Below, one piece after another: positions 1 to 11,984 of a DNA stretch of 64,000 bases. The DNA comes from Heloderma charlesbogerti (lineage: Eukaryota; Chordata; Lepidosauria; Squamata; Helodermatidae). Where the stretch lies: the NCBI GenBank assembly GCA_026122225.1, contig JANEZZ010002661.1:558001-622000 (forward strand). The letters are read 5' to 3'. How positions within the stretch are numbered: the first letter of the stretch is position 1; each line of letters starts with the position of its first letter. A program made the position numbers and the translations under genes. Below the pieces are notes generated by a model. It worked only from the letters and a program-made list of their open reading frames with translations. It made no database searches and had not been told where the DNA came from.

Positions 1-334
1 CAGGGCAAGAAAGGGGTGGGTGGGGTGGGGAGAGAATCTCATCACACAGGAGCATAGAGGAGTTGTGCCGCAAAGGTCTCTGCAATATGTGAAGGGAGCG
101 GCTGGGAGCCGTAAGTCAGAAACAAGCCATGACAAGTCCCAGAGAGGCTGATCATCTGTTGGCGCCATCATGGGTTAGCGACTGAATAACCAACCTACGG
201 TAGCTTGTTCTCAGGGTGGCTATCGTGACATGTGAACCACTCCAGTGTTTCAGCTGGCTGCCAGAAAGAAGCCTTGGAAACTTGGAAGGATATCCTGTTT
301 CCCATTAGAGAAACTGAGGCTGCTTTAAAGACAT

Positions 335-450
335 GGGGTCAGATCCAGTCTTAATAACACTTAGAGTAGAGCCATTGAAATAAATGGGACTTAAGTGAAT
401 AATGATTTGTCCCATTGAATTCAATATGTCTACTGTAACCAATCCAACCC
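335..450. repeat. Degenerate short hairpin MITE remnant
   Basis: The stretch contains a self-complementary pair around AATGGGACTTA and TGTCCCATT, between segments reading 'gatccagtctt' and 'aaccaatccaaccc'. The layout resembles the 81-bp hairpin at 3078-3158. Its ends are too decayed to define a target duplication. Confidence 0.4.
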
Positions 451-1791
451 TAGCACCGTTTGTCTTAGTGTTTGCTTCTCTCAAAAGTCCCTATACTTTC
501 TTCCCTCAAAAAAAGTATCCTCTAAAAGGCTTCTCTTGAACCTTCCTGCTGTTTGGAGAACTAGGGATATGAGTGCTGCTTCCTGAAAGACATTCTGTAC
601 TTGGGTACAAACACTTGAGTACAAGACACTGGTTATGAAGGGAACACACATGTATAAATCAAAGCTTTCCCCTTTAAAATATTTACAAGCAGGTGCTGGT
701 CAGCAGTGGATGCATTTTTAAGAAAAAAAGCTGCAGTTTATACACTTGTGCGCCTAACTGATATGAGGAAATGAGGTGGGGAGTGGAATGAACTGCCTTT
801 TTTGAATATTCAAATGTTTGCAGCTGTACAAGAAGAGTAAATTACAAAAATATTTTAAAAATTATTTTCAGCCCACTTTACACAAATAGCCTACATACAG
901 CAATACCTGTACCCCAAACCAGCAACAGCAGTGGGTGTTCCAAGGCAAAGAGACAAGCAAGACTAAGAAAAAATTTACGGATAAGCCAACGTCAAAAACA
1001 AAATAAACCTCTATTCAATTATTCGCTTTCTCCCCAGTGGTTTGTGGTGACCATTTCACTCTGGAGTACACAGGCGGGAATGGGAGGAGGTAAGGTGAAG
1101 GGAGAAAAGGTTTTAATTTCACGGCTTGCATCAGGCATCACAATTCTGGACACTTTGTTATCTGAATTCGGGGCCTATCTCTGCTCCCTGTACTCCATGA
1201 AGCAGCTTTCAACAGCTGACTTCTTAAATTTTATTCTCTGCTAGGATGAGGATTCTGTTCAAGTGAGAGAGAGAGATCTGGCCAGGCGTACACATTTAAT
1301 AACAAAATGCCTTCAAGTCTGAAAACAGAACTTTGTGCTCTTGTTGCTGGAGGTTGAAGGGCTATAATTTACATGGTATGGTATACAAGATAAAAATCCT
1401 CGGCTTGGTACAATCATACCAATTCCTACCTGCACCTTCATCACGCTTACTTTAAAGAAAGTGTCTTTCCTAAGGTCCTTTCCAGATGATAATACTCCAC
1501 ATTTACGCAATGCTTTTTAAGTGTTCAAAGCATTTCACTTTCTCTCTTGCTTAGTAACCCAATACAACAACCCTGCATGTAGGAGATGACACCGATTATC
1601 TGTTTTCAGGGCAATAAATGCAGAGGGGTGCCATTTAAGATGGGCGGGAGGGCAGTCTCCAGCTTCTCTCAGGCCATATGTGAATATTCCTCAGGAATAC
1701 TGATTTACAATACCGATTTACCTGGATGTTATGAGGAATAACATGCAACCATAACAAATGCTGTTATAATTTATTGCTTTTTAGCAATTTA

Positions 1792-1926
1792 GGGCACAAT
1801 CCTATGCATGTTTAGACAGAAAAGAAGTCCAACAACTCCCAGCATTCCTCAGCCAGCCATGCTGGCTGGGAAATGCTGGGAGTTGTTGGACTTCTTTTCT
1901 GTCTAAGCACGCACAGGATTGTGCCC
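1792..1926. mobile_element. 135-bp palindromic Harbinger-type MITE (TSD TTA)
   Basis: This is almost entirely one inverted repeat. The left arm starts GGGCACAATCCTATGCATGT and the right arm ends with its near-complement GCACAGGATTGTGCCC, around a small central GCCAGCCATGCTGGC. The trinucleotide TTA flanks both sides (1789-1791 and 1927-1929). A TWA trinucleotide duplication together with a GGGC-type terminus is characteristic of PIF/Harbinger elements. It has no coding capacity. Related copies lie at 10524-10910 and 57239-57927. Confidence 0.8.
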
Positions 1927-2028
1927 TTAGAGTCTTGAATATATCAAAGAGCAAGTCTTTGAAACTTCTTGTGAATCATTCCCGTCTCTTCATATAAGAG
2001 GACCTGGGATGGTACCCCTGTTGTTGCT

Positions 2029-2560
2029 CATTTTATTTATTTATTTATTTGACGATATTTATGAATTTCTTACATTAAAACATTTCTAAGAAATATACAA
2101 ACAATATATAACAAAACTATAATAAAATACCATATAAAAAGCTTAAAAGAGACCAATATCATAACAACAGAGGAAAAGAAAAATTACCTTTATTAGGAAA
2201 GTTTGTTGAAACTAGTAAGTTTTCAATAGATGCCCGAAACCAAACGGGTTGGTGCCTGCCTAATTTGTACTGGGAGAGAGTTCCTGGGAGTGGGTGCTAC
2301 AATACTAAAGGCCTATACTGATCCATCATCGATTGAGCCTCCAATATCCTACAACCAACCAACAGGAGAGTCTCTCCTGATGAGCACATCTTCTGCATAG
2401 ACAATTTCCTAAATATCTTGGGCTTGAGTTGTTTAGGGCTATATAAACAGGTACCAAAACCTTAAAGTTGTAGTTGTGAGGAACCCGTGAAGCAGTTTGG
2501 TTGTGAAAGTACCACATTTTTCCAGCCCTGAAACCATAATATTTTGTCACTAGGAAATGC
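2029..2560 (-). mobile_element. Antisense LINE 3'-end fragment
   Basis: The segment begins with an ATTTATTT run, the reverse complement of an AAATAAAT tail. An A-rich stretch follows, and then text such as 'gatgcccgaaaccaaacgggttggtgcctgcctaatttg' in reverse orientation, of the kind seen at L2/CR1-group 3' ends in this window. No reading frame is preserved. The exact LINE family and the distal boundary are inferred. Confidence 0.45.
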
Positions 2561-2629
2561 AACTATTTTCTCAGCTAGTGCATCTGTTGGTATTTTGAGT
2601 GCCATTTGCACTTTGACTTTCTGCACACT

Positions 2630-2896
2630 AATGTTTTCTGCAGTGGCCCCACACTTCTGGAATAAGTTGCCATTGGGGGTCCGCCAGGCCCCATCATTTC
2701 AGGCTTTTAAGAAGGCTCTGAAAACATATTATGTTTTTATACTATACTAAAACATGTTTTACTATGGCCTTCCCCTGATGTTGATGCTATTTTTATTGTG
2801 TTCTTACTGTTTTTAAGACTGCATCAATTTTTATTGTGTTTTATTGTTGTATGTCATCTTGGGGGGGCTCCTGCCCTGAAAGTCAACCAAGAAATA

Positions 2897-2898
<2 letters not shown>
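2630..2898 (+). mobile_element. L2-type LINE 3' end (sense)
   Basis: The translation retains the last coding block of the family, 'FSAVAPHFWNKLPLGVRQAP' followed by 'FQAFKKALKTYY'. The 3' UTR resembles the copy ending at 28387: 'gtatgtcatcttgggggggctcctgccctgaaag'. It ends in 'aagaaatata', which runs straight into a TCTA microsatellite. It is a severely 5'-truncated copy with no function. Confidence 0.75.
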
Positions 2899-2941
<43 letters not shown>

Positions 2942-2942
2942 C
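2899..2942. repeat. (TCTA)n microsatellite
   Basis: About eleven uninterrupted TCTA units directly continue the A/T-rich tail of the preceding LINE fragment. This suggests the array grew out of the retrotransposon tail. Confidence 0.95.
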
Positions 2943-3077
2943 ACATAGCCCCAGAGATGACACCTTTTGAAAAGCTGCTTCTTCACTTTTTATAAGAAAG
3001 GGAGGGAGGTCCCTCACCTCAAAACATTCTTGTGATTTCTATACCTAGTTGCAGCCATAATGGGGATAAGTATATCG

Positions 3078-3158
3078 GTTGTATCCAATCTTAATCTAAC
3101 CTAAATTTCATTCATTTCAATGGGTCTACTCTAAGTAGGACTAACATTGGATACAACC
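3078..3158. mobile_element. 81-bp hairpin MITE with 13-bp perfect TIR
   Basis: The element starts GGTTGTATCCAAT and ends with the exact reverse complement ATTGGATACAACC. The centre is a weaker inverted repeat around 'catttcaatggg'. It is non-coding. Similar degenerate copies are seen near 335-450 and 20646-20760. Confidence 0.7.
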
Positions 3159-4130
3159 AATGGATTAGTCATGTGCTGGATATGTGAAAAATGGGTCATA
3201 AGAATCAACAGCTGGGTTTCAAACTATCCCTTTGGCACTCTCTTTCTAATATAAGATGTATATACACTGCACACACATTTTAATTTTAATTAAGTAATTC
3301 TTGTAAAAATTTAACTGTCATGGCATTCTGCAGAGAACCCTGGGAATTGCAGTTTGGGAAGGGTACAGAACTCTGTTGAGAGATGTCTCATTCACAGAAC
3401 TACAGTTCTCAGAAGGAGAGGGAATGAGCATTACTTCTATAGTGTACATATGGCCATAGTATCATTTGTCTACAGTGGTTATGCAAGTTCCCAATGGCAA
3501 CAGATGAAGGAATCACATGAAATGATACCACTGGCACACTTGAATGATAGGAAGTTTTCCTCTTGAGGAAATTCTCCCCAAAGTTTTGTTCTTCTAACTT
3601 CTACTAAGCCTGGCCTCTCCCCCCATTTCTCTTTCTATTGTGTTTTGTCAATATAAAGTTTAGATTTCTGGCAAAGGACTCAGGATGAAAGAAATCAGAG
3701 CAGGTAATTGCTGCGTGAAAATGACAGCACAGCGATTTACACAGACGAAAATGGGCTGTGGAATACCAAGAGGCAGCCAACGGCGGAGAATCAATACCTC
3801 CCAAGAGGTAGGATTATTAGGGAGAGAAAGGGACTTGAGAGATCCATAACTGCCTGATGACTGGCTGTTTCCAAAAGGCCATCAGCTGAATGAGAAATGC
3901 CTTCACAGACAGACCTTCTTTGGATAACTGAGGCAGGGTAAGTCCTCAGTACTTGGGCACTTGCACTAGGAATAAGAATAAGGAAGACACTGCCATCCAG
4001 CTTTCCACCCACACCTACTGCCACAATTGCATTACGCTTCAGGAAATCCAGCCCTTCTAACATTCTCACCACAGGCCTTACAATCCTGAACCCCCTCCAG
4101 CACTCTGCCATATCATCATGAAAACAGGTT

Positions 4131-4150
4131 TTCTTTCTTTCTTTCTTTCT
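4131..4150. repeat. (TTTC)n microsatellite
   Basis: Five TTTC units followed by a T run. Confidence 0.85.
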
Positions 4151-4229
4151 CAATTTTTTTTGTATCTATCCCTGACTACAAAGGAAGAAATGTATTAAAG
4201 TGCATGATGGGAGAGACACAAGATAAATA

Positions 4230-4325
4230 ACCAACAGCACACCCCTATGCATGTCTATTCACTAGTAAGTCCCACTACATTCAGTGAGATTTAGTTTCAG
4301 GTACTTGTGTTTAGGTTTGCACAAA
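4230..4325. repeat. Degenerate 'AATCCTATGCATG / GTAAGTCCCAC' hairpin MITE
   Basis: The segment reads 'cacacccctatgcatgtctattcactagtaagtcccactacattcagtgagattt' and ends 'acttgtgtttaggtttgc'. It shares its arrangement with the repeats at 30795-30880, 37985-38065 and 56255-56340, which are short hairpins centred on 'cccactg..ttcagtggg'. Confidence 0.4.
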
Positions 4326-6040
4326 AGTTAGTTCCCAATGGAGGCTAAGATTTTTCCTTACCTTTCCTCAAAAAAACCCCCACCTCAAGAACAAGCATAT
4401 TGTAGCTGCAACTATCTAAAACTGCATCTCAAATTTCCTTTTTCTGTTCTGTTCCACACTGGAGCCCAAATACACTGCCCCCTCACTGCTCTGGTGCCCC
4501 CTTTAACCACCAGCAACCCCACCCCCTGCAATGCCTGGTTGGTTCAGCTTGTTGCTACTTATTAGACTTGAGGAAATGCTTTTATTTAAAATGGTACATG
4601 GCTGCGGCCTCCACCAGCGGGCCACCACCAAAGCACTTTATTTTACTGTGAATGCTGGCAGCCAACAGCCTAGCCAGCAAGGAGGAGGAGAAAGAGTGTG
4701 GCCACCTTGCTCAAACCCCATCAGACTTGGTGTCACCTCTGGCATGGCATGGCTGTGCCTGCTGGCCCTAACCACAACATCACATCCCTGTTGTCTCCGC
4801 CATCCACACATTTGTGAGACGATCTGAAGAGGGAAGTCTGCTCTATGCATGTACATTCCCTCTATAATTTAGAACACTGTTTGATCACAGTTCTAAATCA
4901 TGGGGGCGGGGTGTCTATGTATGTGGAGCAGGCTCTCCTCTTCCCCAAATACCTGGACATTGTGACAGGGGACATGTTGTCAGTGGTAGAGCCAGTGGGC
5001 ATGGTCCTTCTCTCTTGCTCCATGCGATGTTAATTGCATGAAGCAGAAGACCCGAGTAAGGTGAATATGCTTTTGAAATATACATATGATTAGAGTTCCA
5101 AGACTGACTTCAGCTCCCTGTCAAGTCTACATTTCACAGTAAAACTGGGTTTCCTGCTGTGGAATGTATTTAATGATCTTGAGCAGTCATGTCATGGATG
5201 AAGAATTCCATCTTTAACCTGAAGGATATCCTCCTCAATTATCCATCTTCCCACACCATCATTAACTTCTTTCCTGAAAACTAAGCAGCAGCTGATGTCT
5301 GGCTTGGTATGGCATGTTGACATAGCACAATGTCCTTTCTACTCAGTTAATATAAATCTTGAGATTCTTTTTTATGGTGAACCTCATCTGTGAGCTCATG
5401 TGTGCAGGAAATGATGGGTTAAAAAGCCCCAAATGGTTCATTACTGTGTTCTTGTGATCATGCCAGAAGTTCAACTGCATGAACACCTGCTCTTCCGCTA
5501 CTTAACACGAGAGCAAACAAAGATAAAATCTTTCCCTTGGAGGAAAAGGGGGGTGGGGAGAAAAAAAGAGCAATATATTCCAAATACCAGAAGGGGAAGT
5601 GTTTGCACTGAATTATCTCAGAGGTAACAGGGACTGTCTTTCTCTCCCCCCGCCCCCGCAAATTAACTCTAGGGATTTTGCATCATTTAGCTCATTAGAT
5701 CTGACAAGCATCTAACAAGTGAAACTATGAGCAAAGAGAAACCCTTTTGGAGGTTTAGATGCATGGCTTGTAAAGAAAGGGAGAATATGAATTCTGTTTC
5801 TCACCATGAGTGGATATTTTTGGTCTAGTTCCAACCTGGCTGCTGAAAATCCATGGAAAACACATATTCATGTAAATCTGAGGCCTCTATCATAACTAAC
5901 ATTTCATTGACACTTCCTTTTTTATTCCTGCTCTGCACATTTAATCCCTTCCTACTTTACATTTGGATAATATGAAATAACTTTAAGAGAACTGGTTGGT
6001 GTGTGTTGTTGTTGTTACTCGAGTCACTTTTGGGAGATTC
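4326..6040. other. Unique sequence, no gene recognised
   Basis: Only short chance open frames are present. I see no splice-site-bounded exon with recognisable protein, no RNA gene and no clear repeat. The short frames around 4338-4860 show no conserved motif. Confidence 0.5.
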
Positions 6041-6457
6041 AGGTATGCGGGATGGCGTAGTGGATGCCATTTGAGTCCCCGCTCTTTGTCGTGATAGGCT
6101 ACATCAATCTTTATGTAGCCTATCACGGCAAACAGCAGGGATGCAAATGGCGCAGCGGACGCCATTTGCGTCCTTGATCTTTGCCGTGATAGGCTACGTA
6201 AAGATTGACATAGCCTATCATGGCAAAGAGAAGGGACATAAATGGCATCTGCTACGCCAGATGCCATTTGCTTCTGCAGACCGGTAGTGGATGGCAGCTG
6301 ACGGACCGGACCCAGCTGGTGGCAGGTAGGATCCGTTCTGGGAAAACTTTGCGGGGTGGTGGAGGTGGGTGGTCTGTTCTGCCACGGACTCCGAGGGGCC
6401 GGAATCTTTAGAATCCAGCCTCATTGGAGTCCGTGGCGGAATTCTCCGCCATCCCTA
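6041..6457 (-). mobile_element. MP-hAT copy 1 (one end truncated)
   Basis: The right end is the family's 'type 2' terminus, reading inward from CTCCGCCATCCCTA at 6444-6457. The interior holds hairpins with arms GTGATAGGCTACATCAATCT / AGCCTATCACGG and CGTGATAGGCTACGTAAAGA / CATAGCCTATCATGG, separated by CATTTGCGTCC blocks. A GGTAGG motif sits near 6325. The left end (near 6041) does not show the TAGGGATG terminus and no 8-bp duplication is found, so this copy is truncated or rearranged on that side. It is non-coding and lies 35 bp from copy 2. Confidence 0.75.
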
Positions 6458-6492
6458 CTTAAAAAAATGGAAAATCGTTGGTGAATGACAGG

Positions 6493-7233
6493 TGGGGATG
6501 TATGAAAATCACTTACCTTTCGGGGATTATGCTGATGGTGCAGGGGGAGGCGTTCCGTCCCTACCCCCGGAATCCTCACAAGGGGGGGAGGTGCTCCATT
6601 CCTCCCCCCCCCCGGAATCCTGGCCAGCCGGCTGTGCTCCACAGTGATTCTGCGGAGCCGCCGGCCGGCTCCGCCAGCAGCCGGACATCTGGCCGCTGGC
6701 TAGCAGGGACGCAAATGGCAGCGGCCGTAGCCGCCGCCGTTTGCATCCCTGCAGTCAGCCGTGATAGGTTACGTAAATGTTTATGTAGCCTATCACGGTT
6801 GAGTAAACAAAAAAACAAAAAAACACGCGTGTACGCAAATGGTGCACCGCCATTTGCGTACGCACGTGTTTTTTGTTTTGTTTTGTTTTACTCAGCCGTG
6901 ATAGGCTACGTAAACATTTACGTAGCCTATCACGGTGTTTTTTTAAAATCTAGCCGTGATAGGCTACGTAAATCTTTACGTAGCCTATCATGTTTTTTTT
7001 TTACTGGAAATGGCGGCGGTGGCAGCTGGTCGGAAGACCGGCCACCACAGCCGCCGCCGCCAAACTGCCGCCGGAGCCGCCGCCGGAGCCGCCACCGCCA
7101 GGAAGATCCGCCCCAGGTAAGTCTCGTCCTGCGGGGGGGGGGGGGCAGATCGTTCCACCACCAATTTCGGGGGGCCGAATGCGCTGGCATTCGGCCTCCC
7201 CGAGATCCGTGGAGGAATTCTCTGACATCCCTA
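6493..7233 (-). mobile_element. MP-hAT copy 2 (741 bp, TSD ATGACAGG)
   Basis: The 8-bp duplication ATGACAGG occupies 6485-6492 and 7234-7241. The left end is 'type 1' (TGGGGATGTATG, then ACTTACC at 6511-6517) and the right end is 'type 2' (CTCTGACATCCCTA). The interior includes three TACGTAAA hairpins (about 6757-6800, 6893-6935, 6952-6990) and a palindrome built on ACGCAAATGG / CCATTTGCGTACGC at 6820-6885. The GC-rich ends carry GCCGCC runs. An outward-facing GGTAAGT is at 7116-7122. Open frames here, up to 271 codons, are low-complexity products of the GC-rich palindromes and not genes. The 8-bp duplication and TAGGG-type terminus point to the hAT superfamily. Confidence 0.9.
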
Positions 7234-7241
7234 ATGACAGG

Positions 7242-7380
7242 CCCCCAACATGTCATTCACCAACCCAGAACCAAATTTCCAGATGGCAACTGAGAAGAAG
7301 TTTTTTTGTAAGCCACCTTGTGTCCCAATACTGGAAAAAAGGTGGGGTATAAATATTATAAGATGATGATGATGATGATG
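7242..7380 (+). mobile_element. LINE/SINE 3' tail ending in (GAT)n
   Basis: The stretch contains 'gtaagccaccttgtgtcccaatactgg' and 'aaaggtggggtataaatatt', a tail shared by many L2/CR1-mobilised tetrapod repeats. It closes with a run of GAT repeats. MP-hAT copy 2 lies inside the 5' part of this repeat. Confidence 0.55.
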
Positions 7381-8067
7381 AAACAGGCCAATGAGAAGGC
7401 AGGACAATTGAGGGATGTCACTGAATCAAGAACGCAAATGCCAGAACCCTCTGGTCACTCTTCTCATTTCATTTGACTTTTTACTTAGCTTCAGTTTCTT
7501 AGCAGATTGTTGCCTGTTCTGGAGCTGTTTTGATCCTACTTTTCCTTTTTGCCTTTTCTTTGAAAGGGAAGGGATTTCTTACTTCGACCATGTTCCTTCT
7601 GAAACTGTGCCTGGCCATTTTTTCTGAGCCAGCCTTTTGGGGTTCAAACGTCACTACTTTACTTTTTAAAAATCTTTTTCTCCATCTCCACCTGGCAGCC
7701 CTGGTGCAAGCTCTCTCACCTCATGAGGAAGGAGAGAACCTGTACCGCCGCTGCTGCAACACTCTGTCAGGAATTAATCTGAGTGTGTGGAGATGTCTGG
7801 CCAGATTCAGAATCAGAATGGGAACAGCAAGAACATAGGTGTGCCCAGATATGGCAAGACTTTCTTCCCAAGACCTTGACACACAGATGGGCCAGCCTGA
7901 ATGGGTCCCCCATTCCTGCATCATAAGAACTCAAGTTTCAGAGGGAGAGGGAGAGGCGGGTGAAGGGCATGACTTGAGGGATGCTGGGCTCCATCACAGA
8001 GCAAAGCGGGAAAAGTTAGGGGCAGAGCTCAGACGCTCCACCAGGTTGGCCACTTGTGGAAGCCAAT

Positions 8068-8602
8068 TGTCAGGGTTGTATCTGAGCCCGCAGAGTCCCA
8101 AAGCAGCTCTGATTCTGAGGAGGAGAGACAACTCATGAGGGAGGAACTCTCTCAGACTTCAGAGGCGCAGCTGGAGGGGGAGCCCCCCCTCCTCACATCC
8201 CTGGGAGCGACAGTGAAGGGAGGGACAACCTGAACTTTTAGATGCAAGGCACAGACACAGGCACAAGCGAGAAATCGCAGGAGCCGAGCTTCGGTGCTCA
8301 GCCTGATTGGCTTGACGCCAACAGCTGCGCCCAGAAGCATCACGGGAGAGGGGGAGATCTTCCCCTCCCACCCCTTAAGTTCAGAGAATTGCTGTGTTTT
8401 TCCCAAACAGAGATCAACTGACATCCTAACCCTTAGAAACTCCTAGATGGCTGTTCCTTTGTAGTTTCTCTGAGTCTCAAGCAATTAGCATCTGTATGCC
8501 TCATTAGGATAAATGGTATTAAAGCCTTGGAAAGCAGCCCTTTTGTCTGAGTGGTGATTTTGGCTATTGGAGAATTCAGTAGGCAACAGGGGTATCCTGG
8601 CA
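8068..8602 (+). mobile_element. Solo LTR, copy 1 (535 bp, TSD CCAAT)
   Basis: The element begins TGTCAGGG and ends TATCCTGGCA, with the 5-bp duplication CCAAT at 8063-8067 and 8603-8607. It aligns by eye with the elements at 22175-22726 and 57274-57827 through shared blocks: 'cccaaagcagctctgattctgaggagg', 'agatcaactgac', 'caattagcatctg' and 'attaaagccttggaaa'. The last is a likely polyadenylation-signal region. A TG...CA terminus with 5-bp duplication fits a Ty3/Gypsy-like or retroviral-type LTR. No second LTR or internal coding region is adjacent, so it is a solo LTR. The family is not identified. Confidence 0.85.
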
Positions 8603-10520
8603 CCAATGTAGGAGGGAGCCACTACAAGGGAGCGGCATCCCTGTGAAGGAAGTCTGTCTGTGAAGTTCATGCCCAGACTGCTGGCAACTTCTCTAACTTC
8701 CACTTCGTATCCTTTATTGATATTCGTAGATGTGTGGATTAGCTGTTTCTATGCAGTCTGAGAGTTTCCTAGAACCTGCATTTGTAAAGAAGCTAGTCAT
8801 TTACGAATAAAGTAGTGTTGCCCTGAAGCTTTGTTTCCTGGTGTGTGTAGATTGTGAAGGGAGAGGACAAAGGAACATGACACAAGCCCCCATCCCACTT
8901 CCCCCTTCTCATGCCACCCTTACCTTTGCTGCTGCCCATGCTCTGTTTGCCTCATCATGTGGAGAGCCACATAGCTGGAAGAAGTGGCTGTGGTGCTCTC
9001 ATGAGAGCTTGCCCAGATCTTACAAGACCCCCACAGCTGCTTCATCTGGCCATGGGGCTTTCCATGCAGTGAGGCAAACAGAGGGTGGATGGCTGCTTTA
9101 GGGAGCCCCGCCAGCCACTCCCTCACTGCAGGCAGCAGGCAGGCCCTCCTGGGGGTGGGGCAGGGGGCATCAGTGCAATTCACCACTCCTCCTGCTTCAC
9201 CACCTGATGCAGGTGCCTCACCCTGCTTCATGGGATGGCTAGCCCTGCCACCTAGCTCAGTCTTCCTCAACTCTCATCTGAGGCCAGATGAGGCTGTCTC
9301 CTCTGTTTTGGATAGATAGCTATAAGTCTTCGTTCCCTAATCTTTAGGTTAAACTACTATATAATTGGAAACATAGTAAGCTTTAACTAGTCTGGACTGG
9401 TGAAAGTTTTAGGTGGTTGAAATTTTGGGCTTAGTAATATATATACTTTATTGATAGCTGTTTGATGATGATGATAATGACGATGATGATTTTAATTAAT
9501 TTATTTTATGTAAATTGCTGCTATCTTTATATTTACATTGTACTGTCTGATCCCTTGGATTAATTTTCTATTGTTTCTGAATTTCCATTTTCACATTTTC
9601 CTCCAGTCAATCATTCCGTGTATCTACTTGTCCATGTATACATTGCTCTCATTGCTGGCTCTGAATGTTTTAATCATTTTTCATTGAATACATCTTTCAA
9701 ATTTATTTTCTGGCTCTGGTCTTTTCTAGTTATCAGTAGAAGCTCAGTGGAGCAAGCTCAATAGAGCTAAAATTCAAACCTATTTTCAGTTGCTTAATCC
9801 TATTTCACCTGGATTTTCTAAGTTCCATGTCTCTTTTTGAGACTATGAGGGGAAACTGGAGAGGGGTGAGTGATGGTCTTGACTTTGTTCAGTATTACTG
9901 GCTTTCCTTTAACAGAGCCAAAATTCTATTCTGAGAGTCAGCAAAGTTTGAAAAGCTAGTCCTAACTGTCATGTGCATGTAAGTCTCATTTCCTATTTTT
10001 ATCATTTTTGTCAAAGGCACGGCACCAGTTTGCATATTTTAAATGGGCTTCCTACAAAAAAAAATGCCATTGAAATGTTAATAAGTTAGTCACCTAAGCA
10101 GATGTTTGGTTACACAGCTTTGGTCCAAGTCCTGTTTATAACTTGCCCATCTCTAATTGGCCCAGGGACCTGGAATCAAGGAGGAATGATTTTGATATAA
10201 AAGAGAGACTGGAGACAAAATAATGGAACAAGGAGCTTGCTTTCTTCCTTTTTCCTGTCCTGCTACCTGATGCCTTGTAAGACAGGAGTGGCCTAGAATG
10301 CACACAGTCAGAACCATCTTTGATTGGACACTTTGAAATGGTCTAAATGAAGATTTTTTTTTAGAACTTTTGGATTTGGGGGCCCTGTTTGATACTTCCA
10401 TTCTAACCAATACATGAAGGAAAGCAGCTATCTAAGTAACCTTATTATAACAGAAGAATGAGTAGAGGAAAGATTGCTAGCAGGGGCCAGATGGAATGAT
10501 GGGTTGAGTTACAAGTCAGT
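8603..10520. other. Unique sequence, no gene recognised
   Basis: The stretch contains an imperfect GAT-type microsatellite near 9463-9490 and otherwise unremarkable A/T-rich sequence. Short open frames around 8841-9320 have no recognisable domain. Confidence 0.5.
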
Positions 10521-10523
10521 TAA

Positions 10524-10910
10524 GGGAGCAATCCTAGGTGGATTGATGGTCACCTCCGAGCCTGGAGGTAACCACCTATCCAGTGCAGGGTGTGAGGAGT
10601 GGATCTCCCCCCTGCTCCCACTGCCCTGCTTTCACAGCTAGACAGCCAATTTCAGCTGTCTAGCTGAGGGGGCCTGGAGCATGGGAAGGGGTGGCCGAAC
10701 GACACATAGGATGTGTCGTACTGGCACTTCTGACCTTGCCACCCCAGCCCTCCCCCCGGAATGCCCCATTTACCCCGCTCCACGCTGTTTTTCCAAGCGC
10801 TGAGTGTGGGGCTGATCCGTGCTGCCTACGAGGGGGTGAGGGTCAGTTTCCAGGAACTGACCTATCCTATGGCCATCTAGCCGCTGACTAGCAGCCATAG
10901 GATTGTGCCC
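10524..10910. mobile_element. 387-bp Harbinger-type MITE (TSD TAA)
   Basis: The left end GGGAGCAATCCTAGG pairs with the right end CATAGGATTGTGCCC. TAA flanks both sides (10521-10523 and 10911-10913). The terminus matches the 135-bp MITE at 1792-1926, but the interior is a different GC-rich filler with a small palindrome, CAGCTAGACAG...CTGTCTAGCTG, near 10636-10663. It is non-coding. Confidence 0.75.
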
Positions 10911-11372
10911 TAAGAAAATCAGTTAGAACTGGGAGCTGACTGGGAGATGCTTCGTTAAAAGGCAGAGTTAGTTGACTTCAAAGTCAGGGCTGACAAGGTT
11001 AGTTGGTTCAAAGAGAAGTGTTAGTGAGATCACAGATGTTAGGTTATTAGAACCATTATTTATTATTCATCAAATGTTTACTTGTTCTGGATGTTGCTAT
11101 GTCCCATAAATAAATATATGTTTAATGGTTTAACTATGTGAGTTCTGATCTGGTGGATGCGAAGTCTGATGTATCTCATGCCATGTGCTGGCTTTGAGAT
11201 ACACAGTTAAGCATATAAAAGAAAGAGTTCTACTGCTCTCTGTAAATCAGTAGATGGTGACAACAAGCTATTTTTGGAAGATATTAGGGAACTATGGACC
11301 AGCTGACTGACATATCCAATGATTCTAAGGGCCAGGGCTTTCTGGGGTCCCCTAGATATGTCACACCTATAT

Positions 11373-11480
11373 TAGGGACGTCAGAGAAATCTGCAATGGA
11401 TTCAAATTAGTTTGGATTTCTATGAATCTGACCTCTGGATTCTGCAGCAGACTGGCTCTTTCTGAGTAATGCAGAACGGT
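11373..11480. repeat. hAT-like terminal fragment (TAGGGACGTCAGAGAAATC)
   Basis: The terminus TAGGGACGTCAGAGAAATC resembles the 'type 2' MP-hAT terminus TAGGGATGTCAGAGAATTC, but the interior is A/T-rich and lacks the GC-rich palindromes. The far end is not found. It could be a relic of an older relative of MP-hAT. Confidence 0.4.
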
Positions 11481-11684
11481 TTTTTTACATAATACATACA
11501 TTTCTTTCTTTATTTAAACATTTATATTCCACCCTATATCATTAAGATCTCAGGGCGGCGTACACACAAAATAAATTTTAACAGTATAAAACAGTAAATA
11601 ATTTAAACAGCTAAAAACATATTAAACCATAGACAAGCTAATACCAATTAAAATCTAAAACAATAAAACAGTTAAAACAGTGTG

Positions 11685-11984
11685 CTACTTTAGGGAATGC
11701 ATATAGCCCTCAAAGTCTTTGGTAAAAAGCCATGTTTTTACTTGGTGCCAAAATGAGATCAATGTCTGCGCCAATCGGGCCTCCAAGGGGAGGGCATTCC
11801 ACAACCGGGGAGCCACAGCAGAGAAGGCCCTCTCCCATGTCCCACCATAGCGTATGTCTCGTACTGGTGAAACACAGAGAAGGGCCCCTCCAATAGAACT
11901 CAGTCCTCGGACAGGCATACATAGGGAGAAGTGCTCCCTCAAATATTGAGGTCCCAAGCCGCTTAGGGCTTTAAATGTCATCAC
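11685..11984 (-). pseudogene. L2-type ORF2 terminal block
   Basis: On the minus strand this reads 'TFKALSGLGPQYLREHFSLC' and 'ERAFSAVAPRLWNALPLEAR', then 'SFWHQVKTWLFTKDF'. This is the conserved C-terminal end of L2/CR1-group ORF2. Its upstream continuation is on the far side of MP-hAT copy 3, starting at 12882. Confidence 0.8.

Noticed and set aside
6893..6990. Rho-independent terminators or riboswitches (hairpin plus T run)
   Set aside because: The hairpins followed by T runs sit inside eukaryotic transposons and are matched by A runs on the other side, so the T run is half of an inverted repeat.
6478..7293. A 271-codon open frame, the longest in the window
   Set aside because: It runs through MP-hAT copy 2. 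Its product is proline/arginine-rich low-complexity text from GC-rich palindromes, with equally long frames on the other strand. No domain is seen.
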